Below, one piece after another: positions 13,955 through 21,954 of a DNA stretch of 22,524 bases. Origin of the DNA: Acetobacteraceae bacterium. Its GTDB lineage: Bacteria; Pseudomonadota; Alphaproteobacteria; Acetobacterales; Acetobacteraceae. The notes under the pieces were generated by a model. It worked only from the letters and a program-made list of their open reading frames with translations. It was not told the DNA's origin and did no database searches. Position numbers and translations under genes: made by a program. Location of the stretch: assembly GCA_030044345.1 (NCBI GenBank), contig JASHVY010000464.1, positions 1 to 22,524 of the forward strand, read 5' to 3'. Positions within the stretch are counted from its first letter, which is position 1, and every line of letters starts with the position of its first letter.

Positions 13955-14211
13955 GTCGTTTTTTCCTATTGACCTGTCAGACCAATATGTCTTACTTTAA
14001 TAGATGCTAACGATCCTGGGAAGATATAATACTATAAAAGATTGAATATACGTCCGTTCCGATCTGGTTGCCCGCACTCTCAGCTATCAGACCATGGTCG
14101 CTTGACCATGGGATCGGAGACGTCGGTCAGGCTGAGGGATTGATCCTCGCCAGATGCCTCCGGCAGCAAACAAGACGCGGCGAATGCCGACCGAAAAAAG
14201 GGGAGCGTTTC
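13955..14211. other. Divergent control region between gntR-2 and the second importer
   Basis: 257 bases separate two operons running apart. The part nearest gntR-2 holds the 19-bp palindrome at 13968-13986. Positions 13984-14055 are markedly AT-rich and include TATAAT at 14025-14030, without a clear -35 partner. The remainder leads into the ribosome site of the binding-protein gene. Confidence 0.6.
13968..13986. promoter_or_regulatory. 19-bp imperfect palindrome, putative GntR-2 operator
   Basis: ATTGACCTGTCAGACCAAT has dyad symmetry about its central T: ATTG/CAAT outer arms and CTG/CAG inner arms, 14 of 18 positions symmetric. It lies between the gntR-2 GTG and the divergent importer operon. 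Size and symmetry suit a FadR-type dimer. It also contains TTGACC, which could serve as a plus-strand -35 element. Confidence 0.5.
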
Positions 14212-15375
14212 ATGAAAAACGGCAAAGCGTGGCGAGGGCTGACCGATACCGGCGCCGCCATTATGCTCGTGCTTGCCATCTCGGCAGGCCACACCTCATC
14301 GGCGGCCCAGCCCTCGTCATCAAACTCTGGCGGCGATGCCAATGGAGAGGGATCCGTCCTGGCACTCGCCCAAGCCGCTACGGTGGCGCGGACCGGCCTG
14401 CAGACACAATGGACCGGGCCGACCAGCGGACCTCGAATCGCCTCCGCCAAGTACGTCATTTGCATCCCGACCGACATGAAAAACACGCTGTCGGCGGAGT
14501 GGTGTTCAAACATTGTCGCCATCAGCAAAAAGATCGGCTGGAAGGCGGAGATCATCGATGGCCAAGGGACGGCAAATGGCTGGACCATTGCCTTCAACCA
14601 GGCGATCGCGCTCCATCCGGACGGGATCGTTTCTTCCGCCAATGCAGATACGGTGCAGCCGGAAATCGACAATGCCACGAAGAGAGGCATCGTGATCGTT
14701 GGCTTGCACTTCACTTCGGTGCCCGGTGCCGATCCGAAGCGCCACGTATTCTATAACATTGAATCGAGCCCTCAGGGGATCGGCAAAGCCGAAGCCGATT
14801 ACATCATCGCCATGTCGCATGGCAAAGGGCGTGCGATCATATTATACGATGCTGAATATGCCGTCGCCCGTTACAAAGCCGAAGCAATGAAGGCGGAATT
14901 CGCGAAATGCGGCACATGCAAGCTTCTGGCCTATGTCAATCTGCCGTTGTCCGAGGTATCGACCCTTACGCCGCAAGCCGTCTCGAGCTGGATCACGCAT
15001 TATGGGCTTCCATTCTATGTAATGACCATTGCCGACTATTACTACGACTTCGCGGTTCCTGTTCTCACTCAAGGCGCAGTTCCCAAAAGCGGCGTCAACC
15101 TCGTCGGGTCCGACGGTGCTCCGTCGGCTTACGATCGCATCCGCAACGGGCTCTATCAGACGGCAACGGTTCCGGAGCCGGCTGAGGAGCAGGCCTATGA
15201 GGCGATTGACGAATTCAATCGGGCATTCCATGGCCAGCCGCCCTACGATTACGTGCCGCCTGCGTACCTCGTCACCGCACAGAACATCCATACGCAAGGG
15301 GGTGATCGGAATCAATTCAACCCGGCGAACGGATATGCCCAGCATTATCTGACGATCTGGGGGCTGGCGAAATAG
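14212..15375 (+). CDS. Sugar-binding periplasmic protein, CUT2 type (system 2)
   Basis: Substrate-binding protein of 387 residues. Signal peptide: basic MKNGKAWRG, hydrophobic AAIMLVLAISAG, then HTSSAA before the mature chain. A low-complexity linker rich in Ser, Gly and Ala follows to about residue 55. The binding domain starts at SAKYVICIPTDMKN (about 77-90) and shows the type-1 fold rhythm: IDGQGTANGWTIAFNQAIAL, PDGIVSSANADTVQPEIDNA, KRGIVIVGLH, GKAEADYIIA, LVGSDGAPSAYDRI. It has a cysteine pair CGTC in the second half and two further cysteines early in the domain, unusual for this family. Start at ATG 14212 with GGGGAG 7 bases before; the frame is open to 14068 without support. It is distant from FrcB, and the ligand is unknown. 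Confidence 0.87.
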   Translation: MKNGKAWRGLTDTGAAIMLVLAISAGHTSSAAQPSSSNSGGDANGEGSVLALAQAATVARTGLQTQWTGPTSGPRIASAKYVICIPTDMKNTLSAEWCSNIVAISKKIGWKAEIIDGQGTANGWTIAFNQAIALHPDGIVSSANADTVQPEIDNATKRGIVIVGLHFTSVPGADPKRHVFYNIESSPQGIGKAEADYIIAMSHGKGRAIILYDAEYAVARYKAEAMKAEFAKCGTCKLLAYVNLPLSEVSTLTPQAVSSWITHYGLPFYVMTIADYYYDFAVPVLTQGAVPKSGVNLVGSDGAPSAYDRIRNGLYQTATVPEPAEEQAYEAIDEFNRAFHGQPPYDYVPPAYLVTAQNIHTQGGDRNQFNPANGYAQHYLTIWGLAK

Positions 15376-15420
15376 TCGCGCCTCACGGGATCGCGCGGCA
15401 AGCGCAGGGCGTCGCAGTCC

Positions 15421-16974
15421 ATGACCACCGAAACACGCTCGCGCAGCAAGTTCGAGGAAGCATCTCCGGCCAGCCCGCTTCAGGGCGCTCAACCCGTTCT
15501 GCAAATACGCGGTCTGACAAAGTTCTTTGGCGCGACAAGGGCTCTGTACAACGTCGATCTCACGATTGCTCGCGGAGAAATCCACGCTCTCCTGGGAGAG
15601 AACGGAGCAGGCAAGTCGACATTGATAAAGATCCTTGCCGGCGTTCACGTTCCCGACGATGGCGAGCTCCTGCTCTCCGGCATGCCAATCCGGCCATGGT
15701 CCCGCCGCGACCGCTTGCCATTGTCATTCATCCATCAGGACCTTGGCCTGATCGAAGCGATGACCGCGGCGGAGAACATCGCGCTCACCACCGGCTACGT
15801 ACTCCATCGGCAGCTCATCTCATGGTCGAGCGTCAACCGCCGGGCTCGCGCTGTGCTGGAGGGCCTCGGGGCTGCCATCGCGCCCGAACGCCGGATTTCA
15901 AGCCTATCCGCTGCTGAGCGCTCCATCGTCGCGATCGCCCGGGCCCTTGCGCAGGATTGCAAGGTGCTGGTCCTCGATGAGCCGACGGCAACCCTTCCGC
16001 AAGCCGACGTAGAGCGCCTGTTCGGCGTCCTTGACGGACTGCGCCGGAAAGGAATCGGCATCGTTTACGTAACGCATCGTCTGGATGAGGTGTTTCGACT
16101 GGCCGACCGGGTCAGCATTCTGCGAAACGGGGAATGCGTCGCCAGTTCGCGCGTCGCGGAAACGAGCCCTGAGGAACTGGTGCTCAAGATTATCGGCAAG
16201 CCGCCGGCGGAGGTCTTCGTCGAACCACCGCCGGCGCATCGCGCCGTCGCACTCGATGTGCGGAACCTCGGCGGGGGCGGAGTGGGCCCCGTATCATTGA
16301 GCCTGGCGGAAGGGGAGATCCTCGGTCTTGTCGGGCGTCGTGGAGCAGGGCACGACACAGTCGGGCGCATGCTGTTCGGCCTGCTCCCACGGGAGAGTGG
16401 CAGCATTTATCGGCGCGGCGTTGCGGTCCCTCCGGGTTCGATCGATGCGGCGATGTCGGCGGGTCTCGGTTTCGTCTCAAGCCGGCGAAACGAGGAGAGC
16501 CTCGCTGGGGCGCTGACGGTGCGCGAGAACCTGTTTCTCAATCCCCGCCTGCGTGACGGCCGCACGACCGATCGCTTCTCGCCGAAGGAGGAGAAACGAT
16601 ACGCGAATGAGGTCATGGCGCGGTTCGGAATACGGCCGCATGACGCCGGAGAGCGTAGCGTGACAACCCTCAGTGGCGGCAATGCCCAAAAGGTCGTGCT
16701 TGCGCGATGGTTCGAAATGGGCAGTGAAATCCTGATTTTGGAAGAGCCGACGATGGGTGTCGATGTGGGAGCCAAAGCCGAGATCTACGGCATGATCCAA
16801 GCCGGGCTGCGACATGGCCATTCGGTGCTCCTGGTCTCGTCGGATTTCGAGGAGGTCGCTCGTATCTCCCATCGTGCCCTGGTTTTCGTCGATGGCCGGA
16901 TCAGCGCGGAAGCGTCGGGAATGAATCTGTCGATCGAAGCATTGACGCGTCTGGCATCGGTTGCCGGAGGATAA
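15421..16974 (+). CDS. Two-domain sugar ABC ATPase (MglA/RbsA type, system 2)
   Basis: ATP-binding subunit of 517 residues with two fused nucleotide-binding domains. Domain 1: Walker A GENGAGKST (59-67), FIHQDLGL Q-loop, degenerate signature LSAAE (162-166), Walker B VLVLDEPTA (182-190), switch His219 in VTHR. Domain 2: degenerate Walker A GRRGAGHD (305-312) without the lysine, intact signature LSGGN (417-421), Walker B ILILEEPTMGVDVGAK (437-452) with Glu in place of the first Asp, and SSD instead of the switch His. As usual in this family, one composite site (domain 1 Walker A with domain 2 signature) should be catalytic. The ATG at 15421 lacks a good ribosome site; AGGGCG is ~11 bases upstream. 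It follows the binding protein by 45 bases. Confidence 0.92.
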   Translation: MTTETRSRSKFEEASPASPLQGAQPVLQIRGLTKFFGATRALYNVDLTIARGEIHALLGENGAGKSTLIKILAGVHVPDDGELLLSGMPIRPWSRRDRLPLSFIHQDLGLIEAMTAAENIALTTGYVLHRQLISWSSVNRRARAVLEGLGAAIAPERRISSLSAAERSIVAIARALAQDCKVLVLDEPTATLPQADVERLFGVLDGLRRKGIGIVYVTHRLDEVFRLADRVSILRNGECVASSRVAETSPEELVLKIIGKPPAEVFVEPPPAHRAVALDVRNLGGGGVGPVSLSLAEGEILGLVGRRGAGHDTVGRMLFGLLPRESGSIYRRGVAVPPGSIDAAMSAGLGFVSSRRNEESLAGALTVRENLFLNPRLRDGRTTDRFSPKEEKRYANEVMARFGIRPHDAGERSVTTLSGGNAQKVVLARWFEMGSEILILEEPTMGVDVGAKAEIYGMIQAGLRHGHSVLLVSSDFEEVARISHRALVFVDGRISAEASGMNLSIEALTRLASVAGG

Positions 16975-16979
16975 GCACA

Positions 16980-18074
16980 TTGCACGATGCGTTCGGGCGC
17001 AAAGAAAGCGAGGGCCAGGATTCTCCGTCCTCGAAGGCGGCAGGGCTTCCGCTGCCTTCCCCATCGCGATGGGTTCGCGTCCAGTCCTCGGCCTACGATC
17101 TCATGACCACCTATGGTCTGGCCGCAATTTTGGTCCTGCTCTTTGTCGTGTTTTCCCTCACCATGCCCGACACGTTCCCGACCCGGTTCAATATCGAATC
17201 GCTCATCAGCGAGCAGGCCGTGACCGCGCTTCTGGCGCTCGCGGTGATGTTGCCAATGAGCGTCGGGCAGTTCGACCTCTCGGTCGGCTATTTTGTCGGG
17301 CTGGCACATATCCTGACGCTTGGGCTTCAGGTGCAGTTCGCTCTCCCCTGGCCGCTCGCCTGTGCCGCGGTGATTCTATCCGGAGTACTGCTTGGCATAT
17401 TGAACGGTTGGCTTGTCACCCGCGTTGGGATCGATTCTTTCATAGCGACGCTGGGTACCGGCACGTTCGTCTATGGCGTCGCATCTTGGTACACCGGTGG
17501 GAAGCAAATTCTGGGGAATCTCAATAACGGTTTCTATGGCATCAACACGATGATTGGCACCGTCGTTCCATCCCCGGCGCTCTGCGTTGTCGTCGTGGCC
17601 ATTCTGCTCTGGATTCTTCTCGAATATCGCCCGCTTGGGCGATTTTTCTACGCAATCGGGGCAAACCCGCGTGCGGCCGAACTCGTTGGCATATCACCGC
17701 GCCGTTACATTCCCTGGACCTTCGTGGGATCGGGGGTGATCACCGCGCTGGCAGGAATTTTTCTGGCTTCGGAGCTGCGTGTCGGGCAGACGTCGGTGGG
17801 CCCGGACTATCTGCTGCCGGCGTTCACAGGCGCGCTCCTGGGAGCAACGGCTATTCGCCCCGGGCGTGTAAACGTATGGGGCACGGTGATCGCCGTGATG
17901 CTTCTGGCGGTGATCGTGTCCGGCCTCGAGCAGACAGGCGCTGAGTTCTTTGTTGCTCCTCTGTTTAACGGCCTCATGCTCGTCACCGCCGTCGGACTCT
18001 CCATTTCTATGGCGCGGCGTCGTGCCAAGATCGCAGCGGCCGCAAACCTGGCGGCCGGAAGCGATGCCAGATGA
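16980..18074 (+). CDS. CUT2 sugar ABC permease (system 2)
   Basis: Inner-membrane permease of 364 residues, BPD_transp_2 family. A polar N-terminal tail of about 42 residues precedes the first membrane segment (LAAILVLLFVVFSLTM). Family motifs follow: VGQFDLSVGYFVGL, IDSFIATLGTGTFVYG, the coupling loop RPLGRFFYAIGANPRAAELVGISPRR, and FTGALLGATAI near the C-terminus. About eight to ten segments can be traced. The start is TTG at 16980: GGAGG ends about 9 bases upstream, inside the end of the ATPase gene, and no in-frame ATG is close until well into the tail. The five-base gap to the ATPase indicates one operon with it and the binding protein. It is the single permease of this system. Confidence 0.9.
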   Translation: MHDAFGRKESEGQDSPSSKAAGLPLPSPSRWVRVQSSAYDLMTTYGLAAILVLLFVVFSLTMPDTFPTRFNIESLISEQAVTALLALAVMLPMSVGQFDLSVGYFVGLAHILTLGLQVQFALPWPLACAAVILSGVLLGILNGWLVTRVGIDSFIATLGTGTFVYGVASWYTGGKQILGNLNNGFYGINTMIGTVVPSPALCVVVVAILLWILLEYRPLGRFFYAIGANPRAAELVGISPRRYIPWTFVGSGVITALAGIFLASELRVGQTSVGPDYLLPAFTGALLGATAIRPGRVNVWGTVIAVMLLAVIVSGLEQTGAEFFVAPLFNGLMLVTAVGLSISMARRRAKIAAAANLAAGSDAR

Positions 18075-18198
18075 TGGCTCGGTCAACAGCCATTTCGTCC
18101 CGGCAAGCGCGCCGACCGGCGATCGGGGCAAGACCTTGGCGCGGTCCGCTCGATCACGTTCTGCGCTGCAAGCCCAACGAATGCCGAGAGGGAAGCGC

Positions 18199-19287
18199 AT
18201 GGCTCAGTATCCTGGATCGGAAGCCGAACAGCGCGTGATGCCCGCAGCGCTCCTGGCTGCGGTGGAAGCCATTTTTTGCGCCTGCGATATGGTGGAGGAC
18301 GACGCTCATCTCCTTGCTGCCTCGCTGGTAGAGGCAGATCAGCGCGGCATTCACTCGCACGGTACGCTGCGGGTGCCGGAATATGTCGGCAAGCTTACCA
18401 CGGGCGGGGTTGATCCCAGGGGCCGCCCCGCCGTCTCGCACGAGGCGGGAAATGCCATCGTGGTCGACGGCGGCAACGCCATGGGCCAAATCGGCAGCGA
18501 GTTCGCGATGCGGGTCGCGATCGGCAAGGCAGCCACCAGCGGTGTGGCTCTTGCCGCCGTCGGACACAGCAATCACTGCGGGGCAATGGATCGCTGGGCC
18601 ATGATGGCGTTGGCCCATGACATGATCGGCATCGCCGCGACGAATGCCCTTCCCACCATGGCACCGTGGGGCGGGGTCGAGAAGATTGTCGGGATCAATC
18701 CGCTGGCCATCGCTTTTCCCGCCGCCGAAGAGGCGCCTGTCGTGCTCGACGTGGCATTCGGGGCGACCGCGCATGGGAAAATTCGCGTCTATCATCAAAA
18801 GGGCCATCCCATTCCCGAAGGCTGGGCGTTCGATCGAGATGGCCGGCCGACCACCGATCCCGAAGCCGCGCTCGAAGGGCTGATCCAGCCGATCGGCGGG
18901 CACAAGGGTGTGGGGATCGCCATTGTGATCGGCATGCTTTCCACGCTGCTTGCCGGTGCGAGCTACGGCACCGAGCTTGGCAACATGATGGAAGGGCCGC
19001 GACCAGGCAAGGATGGGCATGTCTTTATAGCCATCAATATTGCTTCGTTTCTGCCGGTCGCCACATTCAAGGCACGGGTCGACGCGATCAGCCGCCAAAT
19101 TCAAGCAAGTCGCCGACGTGAGGGTATCGGGCGCCTCTATCCACCAGGTCTGATGGAGGCCGAGTTTGAGCGGCGCTACGCGGTCGAAGGAATCCCACTC
19201 AACCGGGAGACGATTGCCGGCATTCTCGCCTCGGCCACGCAACTTGGCGTGGCCTTGCCCGATTTGGCCACGCCAGATCTCGCATGA
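18199..19287 (+). CDS. Ldh2-family NAD(P)-dependent 2-hydroxy-acid dehydrogenase (malate/L-lactate dehydrogenase type)
   Basis: Member of the non-Rossmann malate/L-lactate/ureidoglycolate dehydrogenase family, 362 residues against a usual 330-360. Seen are the active-site segment ADQRGIHSHGTLRVPEY (46-62), VVDGGNAMGQIG (88-99), the VGHSNHCGAMDRWA block (121-134) that corresponds to the family's N-S-x-H-x-G motif, TNALPTMAPWGG (148-159), INPLAIAFP (166-174), and IGGHKGVGIAIVI near 232-244. Relatives act on malate, L-sulfolactate, ureidoglycolate, 2,3-diketo-L-gulonate or delta-1-piperideine-2-carboxylate, so only 2-hydroxy/2-keto acid interconversion is safe to say. The ATG at 18199 is backed by AGGGAAG 4-5 bases upstream; the frame is open upstream into the permease gene. 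It sits between two importers, in the same direction, and could belong to either. Confidence 0.88.
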   Translation: MAQYPGSEAEQRVMPAALLAAVEAIFCACDMVEDDAHLLAASLVEADQRGIHSHGTLRVPEYVGKLTTGGVDPRGRPAVSHEAGNAIVVDGGNAMGQIGSEFAMRVAIGKAATSGVALAAVGHSNHCGAMDRWAMMALAHDMIGIAATNALPTMAPWGGVEKIVGINPLAIAFPAAEEAPVVLDVAFGATAHGKIRVYHQKGHPIPEGWAFDRDGRPTTDPEAALEGLIQPIGGHKGVGIAIVIGMLSTLLAGASYGTELGNMMEGPRPGKDGHVFIAINIASFLPVATFKARVDAISRQIQASRRREGIGRLYPPGLMEAEFERRYAVEGIPLNRETIAGILASATQLGVALPDLATPDLA

Positions 19288-19381
19288 GTTGTTACCGAAA
19301 CGGCCCGTCAGCGCCATCGAAACGATGGAGCCTTCGAGGGACGAGGCTTTTGCGCCATCGCCGGATTCGATGGCGGTAAAG

Positions 19382-20902
19382 ATGAGCATGCAGGACGGTC
19401 AGCCCGCGCGACTGCATCTGGAGGGCATATCCAAAAGCTTCGGCGGCATCCACGCGCTCGAAGGAGTCGGCTTTACGGTCGGCGCCGGTGCTGTCCATGC
19501 CCTGCTCGGCGAAAATGGCGCCGGCAAGTCGACCCTCGTAAAGATCCTCACCGGCGTTCATGCCCCGGATTCCGGTGTCGTGCTGCTCGATGGCATGCCA
19601 TGCCATTTCCGCTCTCCGATGGAGGCGCGCCGGGCGGGCGTGGTCGCCGTCTACCAGGACCCGAAGGTCTTTCCCCATCTCGATGTCGCCGAGAACATCT
19701 TTATGGGCATCCACCCGACATCACGCCTCGGCACCGTGGACCGCCATCGCATGTATCGGCGGGCTCGCGAACTGCTGGCGGGACTTGGTGTGGAGCTCGA
19801 TCCGGCCAGCCTGGTTGCCGGACTTTCGATCGGCGAGATCCAGTTCGTCGAGTTCGCTCGCGCAATGACTGAGGGGATGGCGCGGCTTCTGATCCTTGAT
19901 GAGCCCACAGCATCGCTGACGCCGGCGGAAACGGGCCGCCTCTTCGCCGTGGTCCGTCGGTTGCGGGCGCGCGGATGCTCCGTGATCTTCATCTCGCACC
20001 GGATCGAGGAGCTCTCAGGCCTGGTCGATACGGTCACGGTGCTGCGCGACGGGCGCCATGTCGCCACCCTCCCGGCGGCGGGACTCGCAGAAGCAGAAGT
20101 CGTGCGACTGATGGTAGGCCGCGAGGCCGGAGCGCCGATCAATCGTGCGCGCGTGGTTGGCAAGGAACGGCTGCGCGTGGAGAGGCTCGGGCTTGCAGGC
20201 CGCTTCGACGACATCTCATTCGCGGTGCGCGCGGGGGAAATCGTAGGCCTTGCCGGGCTCGTCGGTGCCGGGCGTAGCGAGATCGCGCAAACGATCTTCG
20301 GTGTCAGTCGCCCGAGCGCGGGGCACGTGTTCGTAAACGGCCAGCCGGTGCATGTTCGCCGGCCTCGCCAGATGCTGGCGCTGGGTGTGGCCTATGTACC
20401 AGAGGATCGCGACCAGGAAGGTCTGATCACACCGCTCTCCATCACCCATAACCTTGTTTTGCCGATTCAGCGCCGCCTCGCGCGCGCCGGGATCCTTCGC
20501 CCGAGATTCGAGCGCCAGCTCGCCCAATCCGTCACCACGGATTTACAGATCCGCTCTGCCGGCGTCGACCAGCCGGTGGCTTCGCTCTCGGGTGGAAATC
20601 GCCAGAAGGTGGTGCTCGGCAAGTGGCTCGGGACCATGCCTTCGGTTCTCATCCTCGACGAACCGACGCATGGCATCGATGTCGGCGCCAAGGCACAGGT
20701 GCACGACATCATTGAGCGCCTCGCAGGGGAGGGGATGGCGATCCTCATGATCAGCTCCGACTTGCCCGAGCTGCTGCGCCTCGCCGATCGGATCCTGGTG
20801 GTGGCTGACGGGCGGATGATTCGTGAGTTCGCGCGCTCCGACGCGACACAGGAGGCGATCATGCAGGCGGCCACCACGCCGCGGCGGCGGGCAGCGGAAT
20901 GA
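19382..20902 (+). CDS. Two-domain sugar ABC ATPase (RhaT/LsrA-like, system 3)
   Basis: ATP-binding subunit of 506 residues from the ATG at 19382. Domain 1: Walker A GENGAGKST (43-51), Q-loop VYQDPKVFPHLDVAENIF (90-107), degenerate signature LSIGE (148-152), Walker B LLILDEPTASL (169-179), ISHR switch (204-207). Domain 2: lysine-less Walker A GLVGAGRSE (292-300), YVPEDRDQEGL (338-348), LSGGN (402-406), VLILDEPTHGIDVGAK (422-437). The start is uncertain: 19325, 19370 and 19382 are in-frame ATGs, none with a strong ribosome site; 19382 begins just before the conserved domain. The QDP-x-x-F-P Q-loop and the following pair of permeases recall rhizobial RhaT-RhaP-RhaQ and LsrACD. It overlaps the next gene by four bases (ATGA). 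Confidence 0.9.
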   Translation: MSMQDGQPARLHLEGISKSFGGIHALEGVGFTVGAGAVHALLGENGAGKSTLVKILTGVHAPDSGVVLLDGMPCHFRSPMEARRAGVVAVYQDPKVFPHLDVAENIFMGIHPTSRLGTVDRHRMYRRARELLAGLGVELDPASLVAGLSIGEIQFVEFARAMTEGMARLLILDEPTASLTPAETGRLFAVVRRLRARGCSVIFISHRIEELSGLVDTVTVLRDGRHVATLPAAGLAEAEVVRLMVGREAGAPINRARVVGKERLRVERLGLAGRFDDISFAVRAGEIVGLAGLVGAGRSEIAQTIFGVSRPSAGHVFVNGQPVHVRRPRQMLALGVAYVPEDRDQEGLITPLSITHNLVLPIQRRLARAGILRPRFERQLAQSVTTDLQIRSAGVDQPVASLSGGNRQKVVLGKWLGTMPSVLILDEPTHGIDVGAKAQVHDIIERLAGEGMAILMISSDLPELLRLADRILVVADGRMIREFARSDATQEAIMQAATTPRRRAAE

Positions 20903-21954
20903 GCCGCAGCTCACAGGGGGGGATGGCTGAAGCGGGCAATTTCGGCACGCCGTTCTCCCACCTCGCTCGGCACATCGCCCTGCTTGAGAATAGAGTGCTG
21001 GGCGTCAGCGTTTTCCTCGGCCTGGTGGCCCTGTTCTTTTCGATTCTCGATCCACGCTTTGCGAACATCGCCAATGCCGACACGATCGCCCTCAACGGGT
21101 CGATCCTGGTCATCGTTGCCTGCGGCGAGGCGATCGTCGTGCTGACCCGCAACTTCGATCTTTCGGTCGGCTCGGTGGTGGCTCTCGCCTCCTATGTCGG
21201 CCTCGATATCGTCAGGCTACACCACTCTATCGGCCCGCCTCTCGTGATCGTGCCGATCTTGATTGGCGGATTGTGCGGCGCCGTCAACGGCCTGCTGGTC
21301 GCCTATGCCGGGGTACCATCGGTGATCGCGACGCTCGGCACGATGTCGATCTTCCGTGGGCTCGCTTATCTCTACGCCGCGGGCGCACAGATAAACGTCA
21401 AGGACCTGCCCGGCTGGGTGGTGGGGATCGCCGCGAGCCACGTGCTCGGCATCTCCGGGCTTGTTCTTACCGCCTTCGGCGTGGTGCTGGGCATCGGGCT
21501 CGGGCTACGGTACCTGCGTACGGGCCGGCAAATCTACGCGATCGGTTCGAACCCCGACGCGGCCCAGTTCTACGGCCTCAGCAAACCACTCATCGTCTTC
21601 CGCGCCTATCTGATCTGCGGTCTCCTGACCGGACTCGCCGCTTTCCTCTTCGGAGTGCGCGCCGGATACATCGTGCCGTACCTCGCGCAGGGGCTGGAGC
21701 TCACCGCTTTGGCGGCGGTGGTCGTCGGAGGCGTCAGCGTCCTCGGCGGCTCGGGCAATGTCGTGGGCGCGGCGGTAGGAGCCATTGCTCTCGCCACCAT
21801 CAACAATGGCCTCATCCTCCTGGGCGCTTCCGATTTCACCCGCCAGTTCATCGAGGGCGCGGCGATTGTCGTTGCAGTCATCGTCGACGCCGTGCTCCAG
21901 GCGCGGCTGCGGACGCTGCTTGCGATGCTGCGCCGGAGCCGGAGAAAGCAATGA
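20899..21954 (+). CDS. CUT2 sugar ABC permease, first of a pair (RhaP/LsrC-like, system 3)
   Basis: Inner-membrane permease of 351 residues. After ~32 polar residues the first membrane segment is GVSVFLGLVALFFSIL. The motif VLTRNFDLSVGSVVALASYVG carries the family signature, GVPSVIATLGTMSIFRGLAYLY is the conserved mid-protein segment, RTGRQIYAIGSNPDAAQFYGLSK is the ATPase-coupling loop, and VVVGGVSVLGGSGNVVGA closes the conserved core. The C-terminus is very basic (LRRSRRKQ), expected for a cytoplasmic tail. Start and stop both overlap neighbours by ATGA, so it is translationally coupled to the ATPase and to the second permease. A heterodimer with the following permease is likely. Confidence 0.92.
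   Translation: MSRSSQGGMAEAGNFGTPFSHLARHIALLENRVLGVSVFLGLVALFFSILDPRFANIANADTIALNGSILVIVACGEAIVVLTRNFDLSVGSVVALASYVGLDIVRLHHSIGPPLVIVPILIGGLCGAVNGLLVAYAGVPSVIATLGTMSIFRGLAYLYAAGAQINVKDLPGWVVGIAASHVLGISGLVLTAFGVVLGIGLGLRYLRTGRQIYAIGSNPDAAQFYGLSKPLIVFRAYLICGLLTGLAAFLFGVRAGYIVPYLAQGLELTALAAVVVGGVSVLGGSGNVVGAAVGAIALATINNGLILLGASDFTRQFIEGAAIVVAVIVDAVLQARLRTLLAMLRRSRRKQ

Noticed and set aside
15421..16974. Degenerate nucleotide-binding motifs in the system 2 ATPase as a sign of inactivation
   Set aside because: Loss of the Walker A lysine in domain 2 and a degenerate signature in domain 1 are normal for two-domain CUT2 ATPases; one composite site remains complete.
18154..19389. A 411-codon minus-strand frame opposite the Ldh2-type dehydrogenase
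   Set aside because: Antisense to a gene with clear family motifs; His/Gly/Arg-rich shadow product.
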